A DNA stretch of 64,000 nucleotides, from the NCBI GenBank assembly GCA_928212115.1, contig CAKMRJ010005634.1, positions 256,495,011 to 256,559,010 of the forward strand, written 5' to 3'. The stretch is from Lactuca virosa. Taxonomy: Eukaryota > Streptophyta > Magnoliopsida > Asterales > Asteraceae. The position numbers and the translations under genes were made by a program. Below the pieces are notes generated by a model. It was not told the origin of the DNA, ran no database searches, and saw nothing but the letters and a program-made list of their open reading frames with translations. Below, piece after piece: positions 33,705 through 46,040 of this stretch. How positions within the stretch are numbered: the first letter of the stretch is position 1; the number at the start of each line of letters is the position of its first letter.

Positions 33705-36700
33705 CCAACATTCGCTTCAGATGAGCCATAATTGGTTCGTATTTTTATTCTTCAGTCAAAAGATGATTCAGCAAAAAGATCCAATCATGTGGATTAAGGT
33801 TGGGCAGATCTGCAAGCGTGAACTCATGCACAGTGTTTTCAGATCCCCGTGTTACCTTGAACTTTGCATTCACGAAGCTTCTAGTAGCGATAGGCCCTGT
33901 GACCTTGACAATAGATATTTTCTAAATATTCCAAGTCAGGTACTGAGGTTTGCCATAAGTGAGATAAAAGTCAATCAAGGCTTTACCTACTAGGAGAGGG
34001 AATATCTGCAATGGAATCAAAGCAGTGAAAAACGAAAGCCCTTTTTGTTATTGGCATATCATATTGATTATCCCTCGTGTTAGTCAGATTAAACGAAATC
34101 ACCAGCTCCAAACAATGAACACTGGGAAATTCAACAGCTTCGTACATTAGTTGCTCCAACGTCCACACTGGAAAGAGTGTTTTTCTGGTTTCCAAGAGGT
34201 CGTGAGCTTCTTTCTCTTTTCGTTCTTTTTCTTCAATTTCCCTCGCAATGCGAGCACTTTCATTAAGCTCATGTTCACTTGAATTTTGTTTCAGTTGCTC
34301 CTCTTCACTTTCTTCTTCTACAACACCCATTGGAGCTTTTCCTTTTGAACCCGAAGCTAAATTAGCCTTTGGTTCGTTTGTCTTTGGTTTCTCCCCTGCC
34401 TTAGCAGTTTTCTCTTCTCCCCCTTGTTTCGGAGGGACAGGGGCCTTAGGAACACCTTCAAGCCTGTTCAGAAGAGCGAAGGCAGGACGAAGCTTTTCAG
34501 CTAAGTGTCTGCGAATGGTGATGGTCAAAATTGAATCATGTGCTTCAATAGGATTAGACAGCAAGGAATTGACGTCACTGATGCATGATTTCACAACCAC
34601 TTGTTCAGACTTGAGTTCATCGATTTCGGACTGCGCATGCTCGAGCTTGATTGTTTGAGCACGAAGTTGAGTAGTGCGAAGAGCGAGCTCATCCATGATT
34701 TTGCTTTCAACAACCAAGTCATCTTCAAATTTTTTGAGCGTCGTAGAAATCGAGGAGTGAAAGGTGGTGTTATCATCAGAGACCCTGGAGCGAAGCTGTT
34801 CCAGTTTCTCGCGTTCAGACTTCAGTGAAGTGTTGAGCTTTAAAATGGCCTCATTCGCCTTGACAGTATTCCCTTCAGCAACAGTATTGAGATCTGTCAT
34901 GAACACCTTCATTTCTAAAAATAGTTTATCGAATTTTTCGATCGCTTGTTGGTTTAAGAGTGTGGAATCTTCAACTTCTTTGTTCGCTTTATCAAGGTTC
35001 GTTGCATGCTCCTTGACCAAAGAGTCGAACAAACTCTTAATTGTGGCTTCAGAATAAGCATTACTTGAAGAGGCAGCGGCAGACGCGAGAACAGAATCCA
35101 GCTTAGTGTTCAACTCTTTGAGATGCCTCTGAGTGAGAGGAGCATCATCATCATTGTCTTCTTGAATGGAGAAAGGAATATAATGGAACGTATGAAAGTC
35201 CAGTCCATCAGCACCAAGATGGTCTTCAGAAAAATGTTCAGGCTGAGGGGAAATAGGAGGTGTGGTAGTGGAAGTGACAAAACCTGAAGTCTTTGCCCCC
35301 GCATCAGATGTGTTGACATTGACGAGAGGTTCATCTGTGGTTGTGGTTGTAGTGGTTTCAGTGTAGATGGGTGGTGGTTGGGTAGTAGAGGTGGTCGTTT
35401 TAGAAATAACAGGTGGTGGTTAAGATGAAATTGGGGGTGGGCAAGGAGCGATGGTAATAAGAATAGTAGTGTGAGTAGGAGAAGGGGGTGGAGTTGGAAC
35501 AAAATCGTTTAAAGGTACCTCTTGTTGTGGAGAAGGTGGAGGTGAATCACCATGAAGCGAACCATCATATTGAGAACCTTCGCTTTCGCATGATTCTTCT
35601 ATAGCTGTATCAGAAGGAACATACTCAATATCGCTTGTTGAAGGTGAGTAGGGCTTCAGTGTCATGTTTCTGAGCTTTCTCCTCTTTGGAGCCGAAGGAG
35701 CTGCATCTTGAGTCTTTCGCTTCTTAGGGGTTGGAGCTGGAGAAAATGGACCTTCTTGAACCCCTTTCTTCTTATCTCCCTTCTTGCCTCCCTTTTTGGG
35801 TTTATCAGCCTCGTCTAAGGAGCGTTGCATCACAGAAGTAAGCTCCCTAGGACCCGAAACAGGTTGCTTCTTGTACTCAATGATAATTTTGCTAGCCCTA
35901 GAAACACATCTGTACATAGTCTCCGGAATAGACCCCACAAATAAAAACTTCGAATTATCGGCGATGATAATCTTCGTAGTATGGAAGGTGGCAATCGATG
36001 ACATTAATGAGTCTGCCATCACCGGAACGTTGAACTTATCCATTGCCTGCTGCACCACAATCGTCCAGAAACGAGAGCAAGAGATCTCGATATGTTGATA
36101 TGAAGAATTCGTGCTCTACACCAATTGAGCCCAAAGAATGGACCCATAATCAAGGTTAATCCCATGGTAGAGGCCATAAAGGATTGTCATGAATGATTTG
36201 CTAGCACTGTCGGATCCAGTTACTCTCTCAAAGAAAGCCTTGAAGAGAAGAGTAACTAGACCATTCCATTAGGGTGGAAGACATGACTTCTTGAACTTGG
36301 TGATAGTGGTGAGAAGATCAGTATACCCCATTTGGTAGAACATGTCGAAGATCTGGACAGTAGAAATAGACTCTAGATTCACCATTGAGTCGACATAGTT
36401 TAGCCCTAGAAGAGAGCAAAACCTAGTTTTTGAGACCGAGTGTTTCTTATCAAGAACTTCAAAGATGATCTTCTCCTCCTCCCTGACATACTTAGCAGAT
36501 GAGAAGGCCTTCGAAAATATTAACATTAGAACACAGTCAAACTTGGTTAAGGCAGTAACCAAAGGTGAGTACTTCAAGCACTCGACAATGGGGAGCATGT
36601 ACGCGTCATATTTGAACGGAGCCAAGTCGAGGATCAAGTTTTGGTTGGGCATGACGGTGAGGAAAGAGGACTGAGCAACGTGTTCTTGAACGGATGATGA

Positions 36701-36709
36701 ATCTGCCAT
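33258..36709 (-). pseudogene. S2 third ORF (env-position ORF), cut by L1
   Basis: Starts at MADSSSVQ (36709) as in S1. The frame is held for about 900 codons with only two stops (36271-36269 and 35422-35420, both CAA to TAA). Domains: N-terminal globular part (residues 1-about 260), KKGGKKGDKKK and two NLS-like clusters (PKKRKTQ, PKRRKL) near residues 300-345, acidic Ser-rich then Pro/Thr-rich linker, coiled coil from about residue 535, Lys/Glu-rich segment, then the C-terminal domain. After 33985 there are a stop and frameshifts. A (TA)n tract replaces part of the C-terminal domain at 33618-33703, and L1 splits the last codons. No signal peptide or membrane helix is seen from MADSSS. Product unknown. 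Confidence 0.78.
33618..33703. repeat. (TA)n microsatellite in the S2 third ORF
   Basis: About 43 TA units. S1 has ordinary coding sequence here, so it arose within the S2 copy and destroys the ORF. Confidence 0.93.
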
Positions 36710-38570
36710 TGTTGCAAGTTCGTGAAGAAGAAGATGAACAATGAGAGAAATCGCCTTTAGGTAGCTTGAGAGTATTAAGAGTGGTAAAGATAAATAAGGG
36801 ATTTGTGAAATCCCTTTATACGATTTACCAGGAGAGAAAAAGATCTTTGATGACGATTGCGTGATTTTCTCTGAAACGACGCCTGGAAAAGCGCGATGTG
36901 ACAACTGTTACTCCGAAAAAGGTGTCAGGCGGCGTGATGATAGGAACCGTTTCAAATTCACGTGCCTTTTGGTTTGAAATCTTATCCATTCCTCCGCCTC
37001 GTCATATTTTGCCCTAACGCTTCACATTCCAATTAAATAATCTGAGCACCTTCCGCTTTTTGAAATATAAGACCACTATAGCATCGAAAAGCGAAACTGT
37101 GAATCTGAAAAACACCATAAGTACCACGAACTAGATTTTTGGAAAATCATAAAGATCTTCGTGCAAGACTGTGCCAAAGAAAAAGAAATAAAGCAAAGTA
37201 TATCTGTGGGATTTAGTGATGTCATATATGACACAGAACTGAGGATCCCGGGCACGAATCTCTTCCTTCAAACTCAAGAGAGACTGAGAAGTGTTTGTGT
37301 GGTTTTCCGTTGAAGTACGATCAAATGTTTGTTAAGAAACATTGAAAGGCATCTTTTTAATTTAGGCTTGTAGGGTGGCTTTCACTTCAAACAAACTATG
37401 AACTTGATATAATACCGAAAGTTGGATGAAGTACTTGTGTGGCCAGTGTAGCCTATAACATCAAGTAGGTTTGATAGATTTTCAGTGACTTGGTGAAATA
37501 TTAGAAATCTCAAAAACAAAAACGAAACTGGATCTTTTGGGAAGAAATGTCTTTGTTTTAGACAATTTCATAAAGATCTCGCAAAAATAAAAGAGATTCT
37601 GTGAAACAACAAACAAAAGTGGTCATCGTTGGTGTGTTGGTGAAAAACTAGAACATTCAATTGTTCACCGTCAATTCATTAAAGGTTTTGGATTGTGGGT
37701 TTCACTTAGCACGTGGTAAAACGAAACTAAGATCATCAACACAGATGTTGTGTAACCGTAAACCTCAGTGGTAAATGTTGAGAGTCTCAAGGGTCACGTT
37801 TATGAAACGAAATTGATGGAGAAAAGTTTTAAGGTGGTAGAAGAAACGAAAGTACCTCTGCTATGCGAAAGTGACCAAGCAGATAACTCTTAACTCATTG
37901 TGAGAAGAGTAAGGTAGCTCATGACTTAAGTGAATTTAGCAGGCTGATTGGGAAGAAACGATTTGTATATATCGAATCGATAAGGCTTCACTTTAGAGTC
38001 GTCGATGCTTTAGACAACATGCTGCATCATGCTTCTAAGGACACTTAGCTAGTATTAAGATAAAGAAATTATACCTGCTTCATGATGCGAATTGAGATTA
38101 GCAGCAAATAAGCACCTGTGTTAACAACTCAATCATCTTGAAATATTCGGTTTTTAGATTTTGTGAAAAGTAAAAAGAAGTTAAAAATTAAAGATAAACA
38201 CAAAGAAAAATATTTTTGTATTTTCGATTTTCTAAATAAAACAAAAGAAAAAAAATTGTATTTAATTTTTCTGAAAAAACAGAAAGAAAAATCTGGTTGG
38301 ATTTTTTGAAAATAAAATAAAAACAAAAAATATGCGAAACAAACTTTTAGAATGCATAATATACAAAAAGATACAACAGTTCCAAACCACGAGTAAGAAG
38401 TGAAATCACTAACCAACAGTTCGCTTATAAAGACTGAATGAAGTGAATAGGAGCGAGTGTTCGTTCCATTTCGTGTCCAGAAAAAATCGGAAACGAAATA
38501 GAGAGAACGTTCGCCTCAAATCGCTTGATAAAAACTTATGGAGCGAAAGCGAAAGTGATACTCATGGAAG
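36710..38570 (-). other. S2 spacer between pol and the third ORF
   Basis: Non-coding; matches the S1 spacer (14411-16166) in order and sequence. An in-frame extension upstream of 36709 (to 36904) contains a hydrophobic run, but the S1 frame does not conserve it. Confidence 0.7.
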
Positions 38571-41500
38571 CTAAGGTGGTTTCAGAACTGATTCAGCTTC
38601 CATCATTCCTAAGCCTTGGAGTATTCTATTAAAGGTTGCTTCAGGTAAGGCTTTCGTGAATATGTCAGCTAATTCATCAGCGTATCGAACGAAATGAATC
38701 TCGACATTACCATCTTCCACATGATCCTTGATGAAGTGATACCTCAGTGCGATGTGTTTCATTTCTGAGTGTTGCATTGGGTTGTGACATATGCAAATTG
38801 CACTTTCAGAGTCACAGTAAAGTGGGATTCGCTTCATTTTCAGGCCGTAGTCTCTTAATTGACTTTGAATCCATATAACATGTGAAGCACATGACGCATC
38901 AGCGATGTACTCAGCTTCGGCTGTGGATAAGGATACACATGTTTGTTTCTTAGACTGCCAGCTGACGAGTTTGCCATCGAGAAATAGACATCCGCCAGTA
39001 GTGCTTTTTCTATCCAGTCCACATCCTCCAAGATCAGCGTCTGAGAATGCTTGAACGAAGAAACCTGATTTCGCTGGATACCATATACCAAGAGGTGAGG
39101 TTCGCTTCAGGTATCTAAAGATGTTCTTGACAGCCACCATGTGAGGTTCGCGTGGATTTGCTTGAAACCTGGCACAATAACAAACAGAAAACATAATATC
39201 TGGTCTACTAGCTGTTAGATACATCAATGAACCTATCATTTGACGATAGAGAGTCATATCAGCAGCCGATTTTTCTAGAGATGGTGTTAGCTTTGTTCTG
39301 AATGCCATTGGAACCTTCACTCTTGAGTCTCCCATCATTCCAAACTTTGTCACTAAGGTCTTTGTGTAAGCTTCTGGATTTATGAAAATGCCTTCTGGTC
39401 CCTGTCTTATATTTAGTCCAAGGAAAAATTTAATTGGACCCATGGAACTCATCTCAAATTTAGTCTCCATCAAATTTCTGAATTCAGCTATTAAGCTAGG
39501 ATTCGTAGAGCCGAAGATGATGTCATCGACATAAATTTGGACGACCATCAAATTGCCACCCTCTTTCTTGTGAAAGAAGGTTGGGTCAACCGAACCTTGT
39601 TTAAATTTGGACATTTTAAGAAAGCGAGTTAGTGTTTCATACCAGGCCCTTGGCGCTTGCTTTAAACCATAAACCGCCTTGTCCACAATATAACAGTGAT
39701 TGGGATACTTCTCGTTCACAAAACGCGGTGGTTGCTCAACGTATATAGTTTCTTCTAATTCTCCGTTTAGGAATGCGTACTTGACGTCTATCTGAAATAC
39801 CTCAAAGTTTTTGTGTGTTGCGTATGCTAGGAAGATTCGAACGGATTCTAACCTTGCTACTGGAGCGAAAGTCTCTTCATAGTCCTTCCCTTCTTCCTGA
39901 CAGTATCCTTTCACCACAAGTCTCGCATTGTTCCTTGTTACATTTCCTTCTTTATCCATTTTGTTGGGAAATACCCATTTCAGACCAACTACAGATGCAT
40001 CCAGTGGTGTGGAAATCAATCTCCAAACCTTATTTCATTCGAACTCATTGAGTTCGTCTTGCATAGCCTGTACCCAATCAGAATGATCACGTGCAGTTTT
40101 AACGGTTTTTGGTTCTATCTTGGAGGCGAATGAATTAAACATACAGTATTCCACTTGAGAGAATAAAGCAGTTTGCTTCGCTTTTAGTTGAGAGCATGTA
40201 ACAACTCCCGCAGATGATTCACCAATAACTTGTGCTTCGGATGATCTGTAGTCCATTTTGTCAGTGGAGGGTAGTTTGGATCATAGGAAGGTTCAGAATT
40301 CTCCCCCTCTAGTGGACTTTCGTGGGTCATGGTTGGAGATGGGTTCTCCCCCTGGAAAGGCGAATCAGGTTTAGAGATGAAGACGAACCCTCCCCCTGCA
40401 ACGGTGTGCTATCTTGTGGACTATGAGGTTCGCTTTCCATTTCTTTAGAAGCATCATTAATTATCTTTTTCAGTTCGTCTACTTTTTTATCAGCTACTTT
40501 TGCTTCAGAGGTGATGACTTTTTCTGGCTCATCAAAAAGTAGCATGTACTCTTCATACAAATTGGAGAGTGGAACAGTAACTTGACTTGTCTTAGGAAAA
40601 CTTTCCTCCAATTGACATTCGCTCGATTGAATTTTCTTCATGTAATTGTCATCAAATGTGACATACTAGGTTTATTCTATTTTCTTTGAGCGTTTATTTA
40701 GAACCCTATATGCCTTGGAGGTTAGCGAATATCCCAAAAAGATACCTTCATCAGCTTTTACATCAAATTTGTTTCGGTTTTCTTTGGAATTAAAGATGAA
40801 ACACCTGGAACCAAAGACATGGAAAAACTTGACGTTAGGTTTATGATTATTAATGATTTCATATGGAGTAAGAGAGAATGGCTTATTTAGGATGGATCTA
40901 TTCTGGGTCAAACATGCAGTCGTAATGGCATCGGCCCAGAAATACAGAGGTTGACAAGCGAAACTGAGCATAGTTCGTGCAACTTTACATAAGGAACAAT
41001 TTCGCCTTTCAACTACACCATTCTGTTGTGGAGTATAGGGAGCAAAGAATTTGTGTGTTACTCCTTTTTCAGCTAGAAATTCTTCAAACTCTTTGTTTTT
41101 GAATTCCAGCCTATTGTCACTTCTAACATTACGAACAAGCTTTCACAGTTGAATCTCCACATGCTTTATAAATTTCTTGAGCTTGGGAGTTGCATCAGAT
41201 TTCTGTCTAAGAAAATACACCCAAGTGAAACGAGAAAAATTATCAACAATTACAAGAATATACTTACTACCACCGACACTCTCGATTGCAGAAGGTCCAC
41301 ACAGATCTATGTGTAGAAGTTCAAGAAGTTCGATGATTTTCGTGTTTACAAGATTTAGATGACTTTTTCGACTTTGCTTCCCAATTTTGCATGCGGCGCA
41401 TAGATGATCCTTATCAAACTTTAAGAGAAGAAGCCCTCGCACATGATCACCAAGAAAAATCTTGTTGATGTCTTTGAAGTTGAGGTGCGAAAGTCTTCTG

Positions 41501-41946
41501 TGCCACAACCAGCTATCATCCAAGTGAGCTTTTGTTAGAAGGCATATAGCAGGCTTCCCTCGTATTGGATTTAAGTTCAACGGATACATTTCGCCTTTTC
41601 ATTGCGACTTTCAGCAGAACTGCTTTCGTTTCCTTTTCTATTTTTTTGATCCTTCACCATCAAAGGATACCTTCAATCGAGTCCCCACAACTAATTTTGA
41701 AACACTAATTAGGTTGTGTTGCAATCCTTCCACATAGGCCAACTTTCGGATTGAAAAATCTCCATTTGTGATCATCCTGTAGCCTTTAATTGTTCCAAAG
41801 GAGTTATTCCCATACTTTACACATCCACCATCTTTGAGAGCCCGAAACTCTCTCAACTTTTCCTTCCTTCCTGTCGTGTGACGTGAGCATCCACTATGAA
41901 TGTAGCATTCGTTGTCGAACTGCTCGTCACGTATAACCTGCAAAAA
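38571..41946 (-). pseudogene. pol: S2 pol: protease, integrase, reverse transcriptase, RNase H
   Basis: Protease is at 41943-41638. Its catalytic Asp is replaced by His (HSGC at 41898, where S1 has DSGC). The GAG-pre-integrase HHCC region is complete (LWHRRLSHL ... LCAACKIG, 41589-41143). The integrase core keeps HIDLCGPS, and then frameshifts and stops follow. A linker with GGGGGAG tracts lies at 40400-40290. RT-RNase H is open for 482 codons (40019-38571) with YVDD at 39533-39522 and an RNase H tail through HFVRYADELADIFTKAL. A single CGA-to-TGA stop (40022) separates it from the upstream RT piece (40256-40035). It is the best preserved coding region in the window. Confidence 0.92.
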
Positions 41947-44900
41947 TTAAGCAGATTTAGGAACCCAAAGTTGCTTGGGTCCTTGCGAGCCTTTTACAGA
42001 TAACAGAAAAGTAATGGAGCGATCAACCACATAAGTTCGTTTAATCAAGGTGGTTTCCTCCTTTTTATTTATTGTGAAAACTTTGATTTTCGTCTTATCG
42101 GAGTTGGTCTGTTTTTGCTTAATTTGATTTTTGACAAGATCTTTGTTATCTTTCCTAGGGTTAGTTGTCGACTTCTTAGTTTGAACTTCAGAACCTGAGA
42201 TCAACTTTCCCTTTCCTTTGACATCATTGATAGAAGCTTTCATTGGTTTAGAATGGTGAGAATTGGGTTTCTCAACAAACTTCTTAGAGGATGATGATTT
42301 GTCAGCGAAACTCCCCTTTTGTTTTTGTAGACCACACGAATGACAGTGTGAAAACTGTTTGGGATTCGCTTGCGAACTTTCTTTTGCTTTTTGATTTGAA
42401 GCTTTTTCTTTGCGAACGTAGTTAGAGTTTTGGGATTGCCAAAACTGCTTCCTTTCGTTGAGATTCTTCTGATATCTCCGATTCCTCTGACATTTTTGGT
42501 CTGCAAGTTGCTTAGACGATTTGTGAATATTCACTTTTGGTTTTGCTTTACTTTCCTGAGTTTTGTTCTTTACTGACGGAGATTTGCTTGTCTCCTTTGT
42601 GGGTTCGCTTTGAACTTCCTTGGTACCAATTGTACTGGCCATCTCAAAACTTGATGGCTTGTTGATTGGTTCATCCACATATCTGCCTTTAACTCTCCAG
42701 GAGGTTCTTTCAGACAGACCCTTCGTTTCGTTTGCATTATCAATTGGTGTGGACCAAAAGAATGCATCACAACTATCTTTGTTGTCTTCATTAATGATGG
42801 ACGTTAGTTCGATGGTTTGATTTTTGTCTAGTCCACTAGTGGCAAACACTTGATTTGGTACAGTTTGGACTTTTGGAAAAACAGTTGATTTTGAGAAACA
42901 CGAGCGAATTCAACTGAATTTTCAGAAATCAGATCTTTTATAGGTAGAGGTTCGTTTTTAAAAAATTCGGAACAATTAACTTCATCCTCTATAGATATTT
43001 CACTCATGTCACTGTCCTCATCAAGTTCATATGTACTTTCAACATTGATTTGTTTTCTGAACTCAACTTAGAACTCAATGAGTCAAATTTATGTTTGGTT
43101 TCAGTCTTTATTTTCAACCTGTCATATTCATCAATTAAGTTTTTCAGCATGTCCTTGTGGTCTTTGTACTTAATAAAGGATTCAATTTTATCCAGACCAA
43201 TTCTGTAAGCATCATAGGTTTCATCTGAAGAGACGATAGATTCACATTTGTAACATTCAGTATCAATCTCGTCTTCCTTTAATTCAAGGAAAGGCAAGAT
43301 CATTTTGTGAATCTTTTTCCCAATTTCACAATCTAAATGCAACTGAGTAATATTAGAATAAAGTCATTTAGCAATTAAACAAAAAAATATTCCTTTGTTT
43401 TAAAAGCATTAAATTATCACGCTGCAAATAAATATGTTCGTCCCTAGATTTAGACAACTCCGACTCTTTCTTTTCTATCTAAATCCTTCGCTCCTCACTC
43501 TTGGATGATATCCTGCTGATTTGATCAGTTAGGTTAGAATTTGCCAGACAAGTTTGTTTTAAGCTACCACTTATACTAGAAAAGGTAAATTTTAGATCAT
43601 TTAATTCTGTTTCATAGTTAGATATGGGTATTTTAAGAGATTCAAGAATGGAATTTACCTTCTTGATCAGTTGATCACATTCATTGATCTGCTCACAGAT
43701 TGGTTTCGCTGCAAAGCACTTATCATCTCTTCTCTCCTTCGTTTCCTCATATCCACCATCAGTTGTGTAGCCTCTCATCTGTGACACGTCATTGGTCACC
43801 ATCAGACACCTTCCAGCGAACTCCGAACCATCTCCTTTCGCAACAAATGCCCTGCCATGTGTGGGCTTGCGAACTTCCTCATCCTCTGAATCAATAGACC
43901 AGATCTCTACTCCTCCAAACTCATTCTCAGCTGTATTTTCCTGCACAATCAAAGCAGGCATTGAGTTATCGGTAGACTTCTTCTTCTTGATCTCTTCCAA
44001 CTTACACAAGTGGTAAGCCTCATCATCCTCTCCTTCTTTCTTCTCATTCAGCCTCCTCAGCATGCATTCCTTGGCCAAATGATTTTTTCCATGACAATAG
44101 TGACAGTCATAGCCTGAGTCAGCAACCAGCTTGCTTTCCTTCTTCTCTTCGACCTTTTGAGGAGTGCTTTTGTTTTCCTCTTTCGATTTTTCGGAGCTGT
44201 AACTTCCCTGCCAGTTTCGGTTCTTTGTTGTAGGGAATTTCTTCCTTGCAAACCGCTTGGGGTTTGAAACCATCAAAGCATATTCTTCACTCGTCAAATC
44301 ATACTCAGAGAGATCAGACTCTGGTTCTTCCTCTGCAACACCCTTTCCCTTCGAAATGAGAGCTAAGGACCCCATACCTGACACAACTTTCGCTTCTTTC
44401 GTCACTACACTTTCATGCGACTAAAGAATTCCAACAAGTTTGGCCAATGAATAACTATTGAACTGTTCGTGTGCTTTAACAGTTGAGACTACTGCCATCC
44501 ATTCAGGTCTAAGCCCATTCATCAATGTGACCTTCTGCTCGATCACCTTTCGTTCTATTCCATGCTTAATCATCTTACTGAGAAGATGATTGTATCGGTT
44601 GAACGTCTGGCTAAGATTCTCTTATGGCTTTTGTTTGAAGTCACCAAACTCCAAAAGCAGGAGTGTTTGGGTGGAATGTTCGAGATCAGCATCTGTGGAA
44701 TAAAGCTCTTTAAGCCTGTCCTAAATATCTTTCACATTGTCATAGGAACTCACCAAGGTAAATGTATCGAACTGTAGAGCGAACCTGATAATCCTCATTG
44801 CTTTAATATTGTTGATGAGATTGTCTTTCTCATCCTGAGGAACCTCCTTCATATCAATGAGAAACTGGTTGTATTCCTTCTGAGTTTTAATGGTTCTTTT

Positions 44901-45098
44901 GGTTTCAGAGTGAACAAAAGGACCCAAAGTAATAGCTTCCCAGATCAAATACCCATTATCTTCTGAGCCAATATTATAGTCTTCAAAATGAAGAGCCCAT
45001 ACTTCATACTCGTGAGGATATAGAATCAGAATCCTTGTGGTTGATCCTATGTTGTTTGAGATGTTGATTGGATTGGTTTGAGAATCGGCGTGCGACAT
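41947..45098 (-). pseudogene. gag: S2 gag (broken)
   Basis: Starts at MSHADSQ (45098). TAG at codon 126 (44723-44721) is at the same place as in S1. Further stops lie near 44625 and 44420, then an open stretch from 44405 to 43479 with an intact C-x2-C-x4-H-x4-C knuckle (44105-44064). A later open stretch of 300 codons (42849-41947) is Lys/Ser/Asn-rich and ends KSA before the TAA at 41949. Frameshifts lie near 43480-43340 and 43000-42850. The product would bind element RNA in the particle. Confidence 0.88.
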
Positions 45099-45272
45099 GT
45101 TGACTTGATTTTCGTAGTTGTTAAGAATCAGACTTGTAGATCGAAATAGGGTAATATCAAGATCACGGAGTGGCGTCAACAAAGTAATGACGACTCCAAC
45201 AGATTCGATAATAGCGGAAACCCTAATGATTTCTTCAAACAGAAGAGATGCGTATGATTTACACAGTCTCCT

Positions 45273-45284
45273 GCTCAGATACCA
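45273..45284 (-). other. S2 primer-binding site
   Basis: TGGTATCTGAGC on the minus strand, one mismatch to the tRNA-Met site used by S1. Confidence 0.85.
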
Positions 45285-45286
45285 AT

Positions 45287-45606
45287 TGATAGGACAAAAA
45301 TCCTTATAGATCGAACAGATTCTGAACAAGTATAATATGAACATGAAGTAAAGTAAGAACACAGGATGAATCAACAAAGTGTCGAATGATTAAAAGTCAC
45401 AACCTCAGAAGAACTCTATTAAGAATTGCTACTGTAGAGGTGTGCTAGGGTTACAATCAAAAGTGATTAGATCGATACCAACTACGGTGCATGCATGCAC
45501 TATATATACTCTAACCCTAATAATCAATAACGGCTAGACAGGCCCAAACCGTGTACATAATGAACTGAACTAAACATCCCAATGATGCAATCTATTATAC
45601 CCAACA
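45287..45606 (-). repeat. S2 5' LTR (320 bp)
   Basis: On the minus strand TGTTGGGTATAATAG (45606) to TTGTCCTATCA (45287); TSD ACCAG follows at 45607-45611. Confidence 0.95.
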
Positions 45607-45611
45607 ACCAG

Positions 45612-46040
45612 GCACCTACTCTTGAGGCAAACATCTGGGTTGATAAGTCTGTTGAAGAAATGATCAAAGGCAAAACCGCAAACAAGGTTGAAGTTGGCAA
45701 CAAGAGGAAATTTGAGGGATCTTCAAGGTCAAAAAAGAACAACATGTTCTCAAGGTCTGGAGGAGGAAGAGGTAAAGGAAAATTGTGTGAGAAGTGAAAA
45801 AACAAACACTCCAGAAAATATGGCAGGAAGGTGACTTGTTTCAAGTGTGGGAAGACTGGGCATTACACCAATGAATGTACATTTACCAAGAAGGTGTCTT
45901 ACTGATGTAAGGAAGAAGGGTATATTTCTAGGGACTTCCCGAAGAAAAATGAAGCAGCAAGGCCAAATGCACCGCCAAAACCAAGGGCAAGAGCATTCCA
46001 GATGATCCTCGACGAAGCAGGTGACAATGCAAGGAATTAG
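45612..46040 (+). pseudogene. G2 gag, C-terminal part with zinc knuckle
   Basis: Continues the frame broken at 7371. It is basic and Gly/Arg-rich, then has a C-x2-C-x4-H-x4-C knuckle (CFKCGKTGHYTNEC, 45837-45878). Stops are at 45796, 45904 and 46039. The end (AFQMILDEAGDN) resembles the end of Tekay Gag just before protease, but no protease follows. Confidence 0.78.

Larger units (their letters stand above)
7372..45606 (-). mobile_element. S2: SIRE-type copia retrotransposon with third ORF, minus strand
   Basis: 5' LTR 45287-45606. The 3' LTR is 7372-7396 plus 21655-21949, also 320 bp once S1 is removed. Primer site is 45273-45284 and polypurine tract about 21951-21963. Gene order on the minus strand is gag (45098), protease-integrase-RT-RNase H (to 38571), about 1.9 kb non-coding, then a third ORF (36709 to 21992). 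The layout, tRNA-Met primer and pol type fit the SIRE/Maximus lineage. About 19 of 320 LTR positions differ by hand count. S1 sits in the 3' LTR and L1 in the third ORF. Confidence 0.93.

Noticed and set aside
34248..34658. 136-codon plus-strand ORF opposite the S2 third ORF
   Set aside because: It is the antisense shadow of the coiled-coil frame and is not conserved in S1.
36710..36904. Upstream in-frame extension of the S2 third ORF with a hydrophobic run, a possible signal anchor
   Set aside because: The matching S1 stretch is in another frame, while MADSSS is conserved, so the start is taken at 36709.
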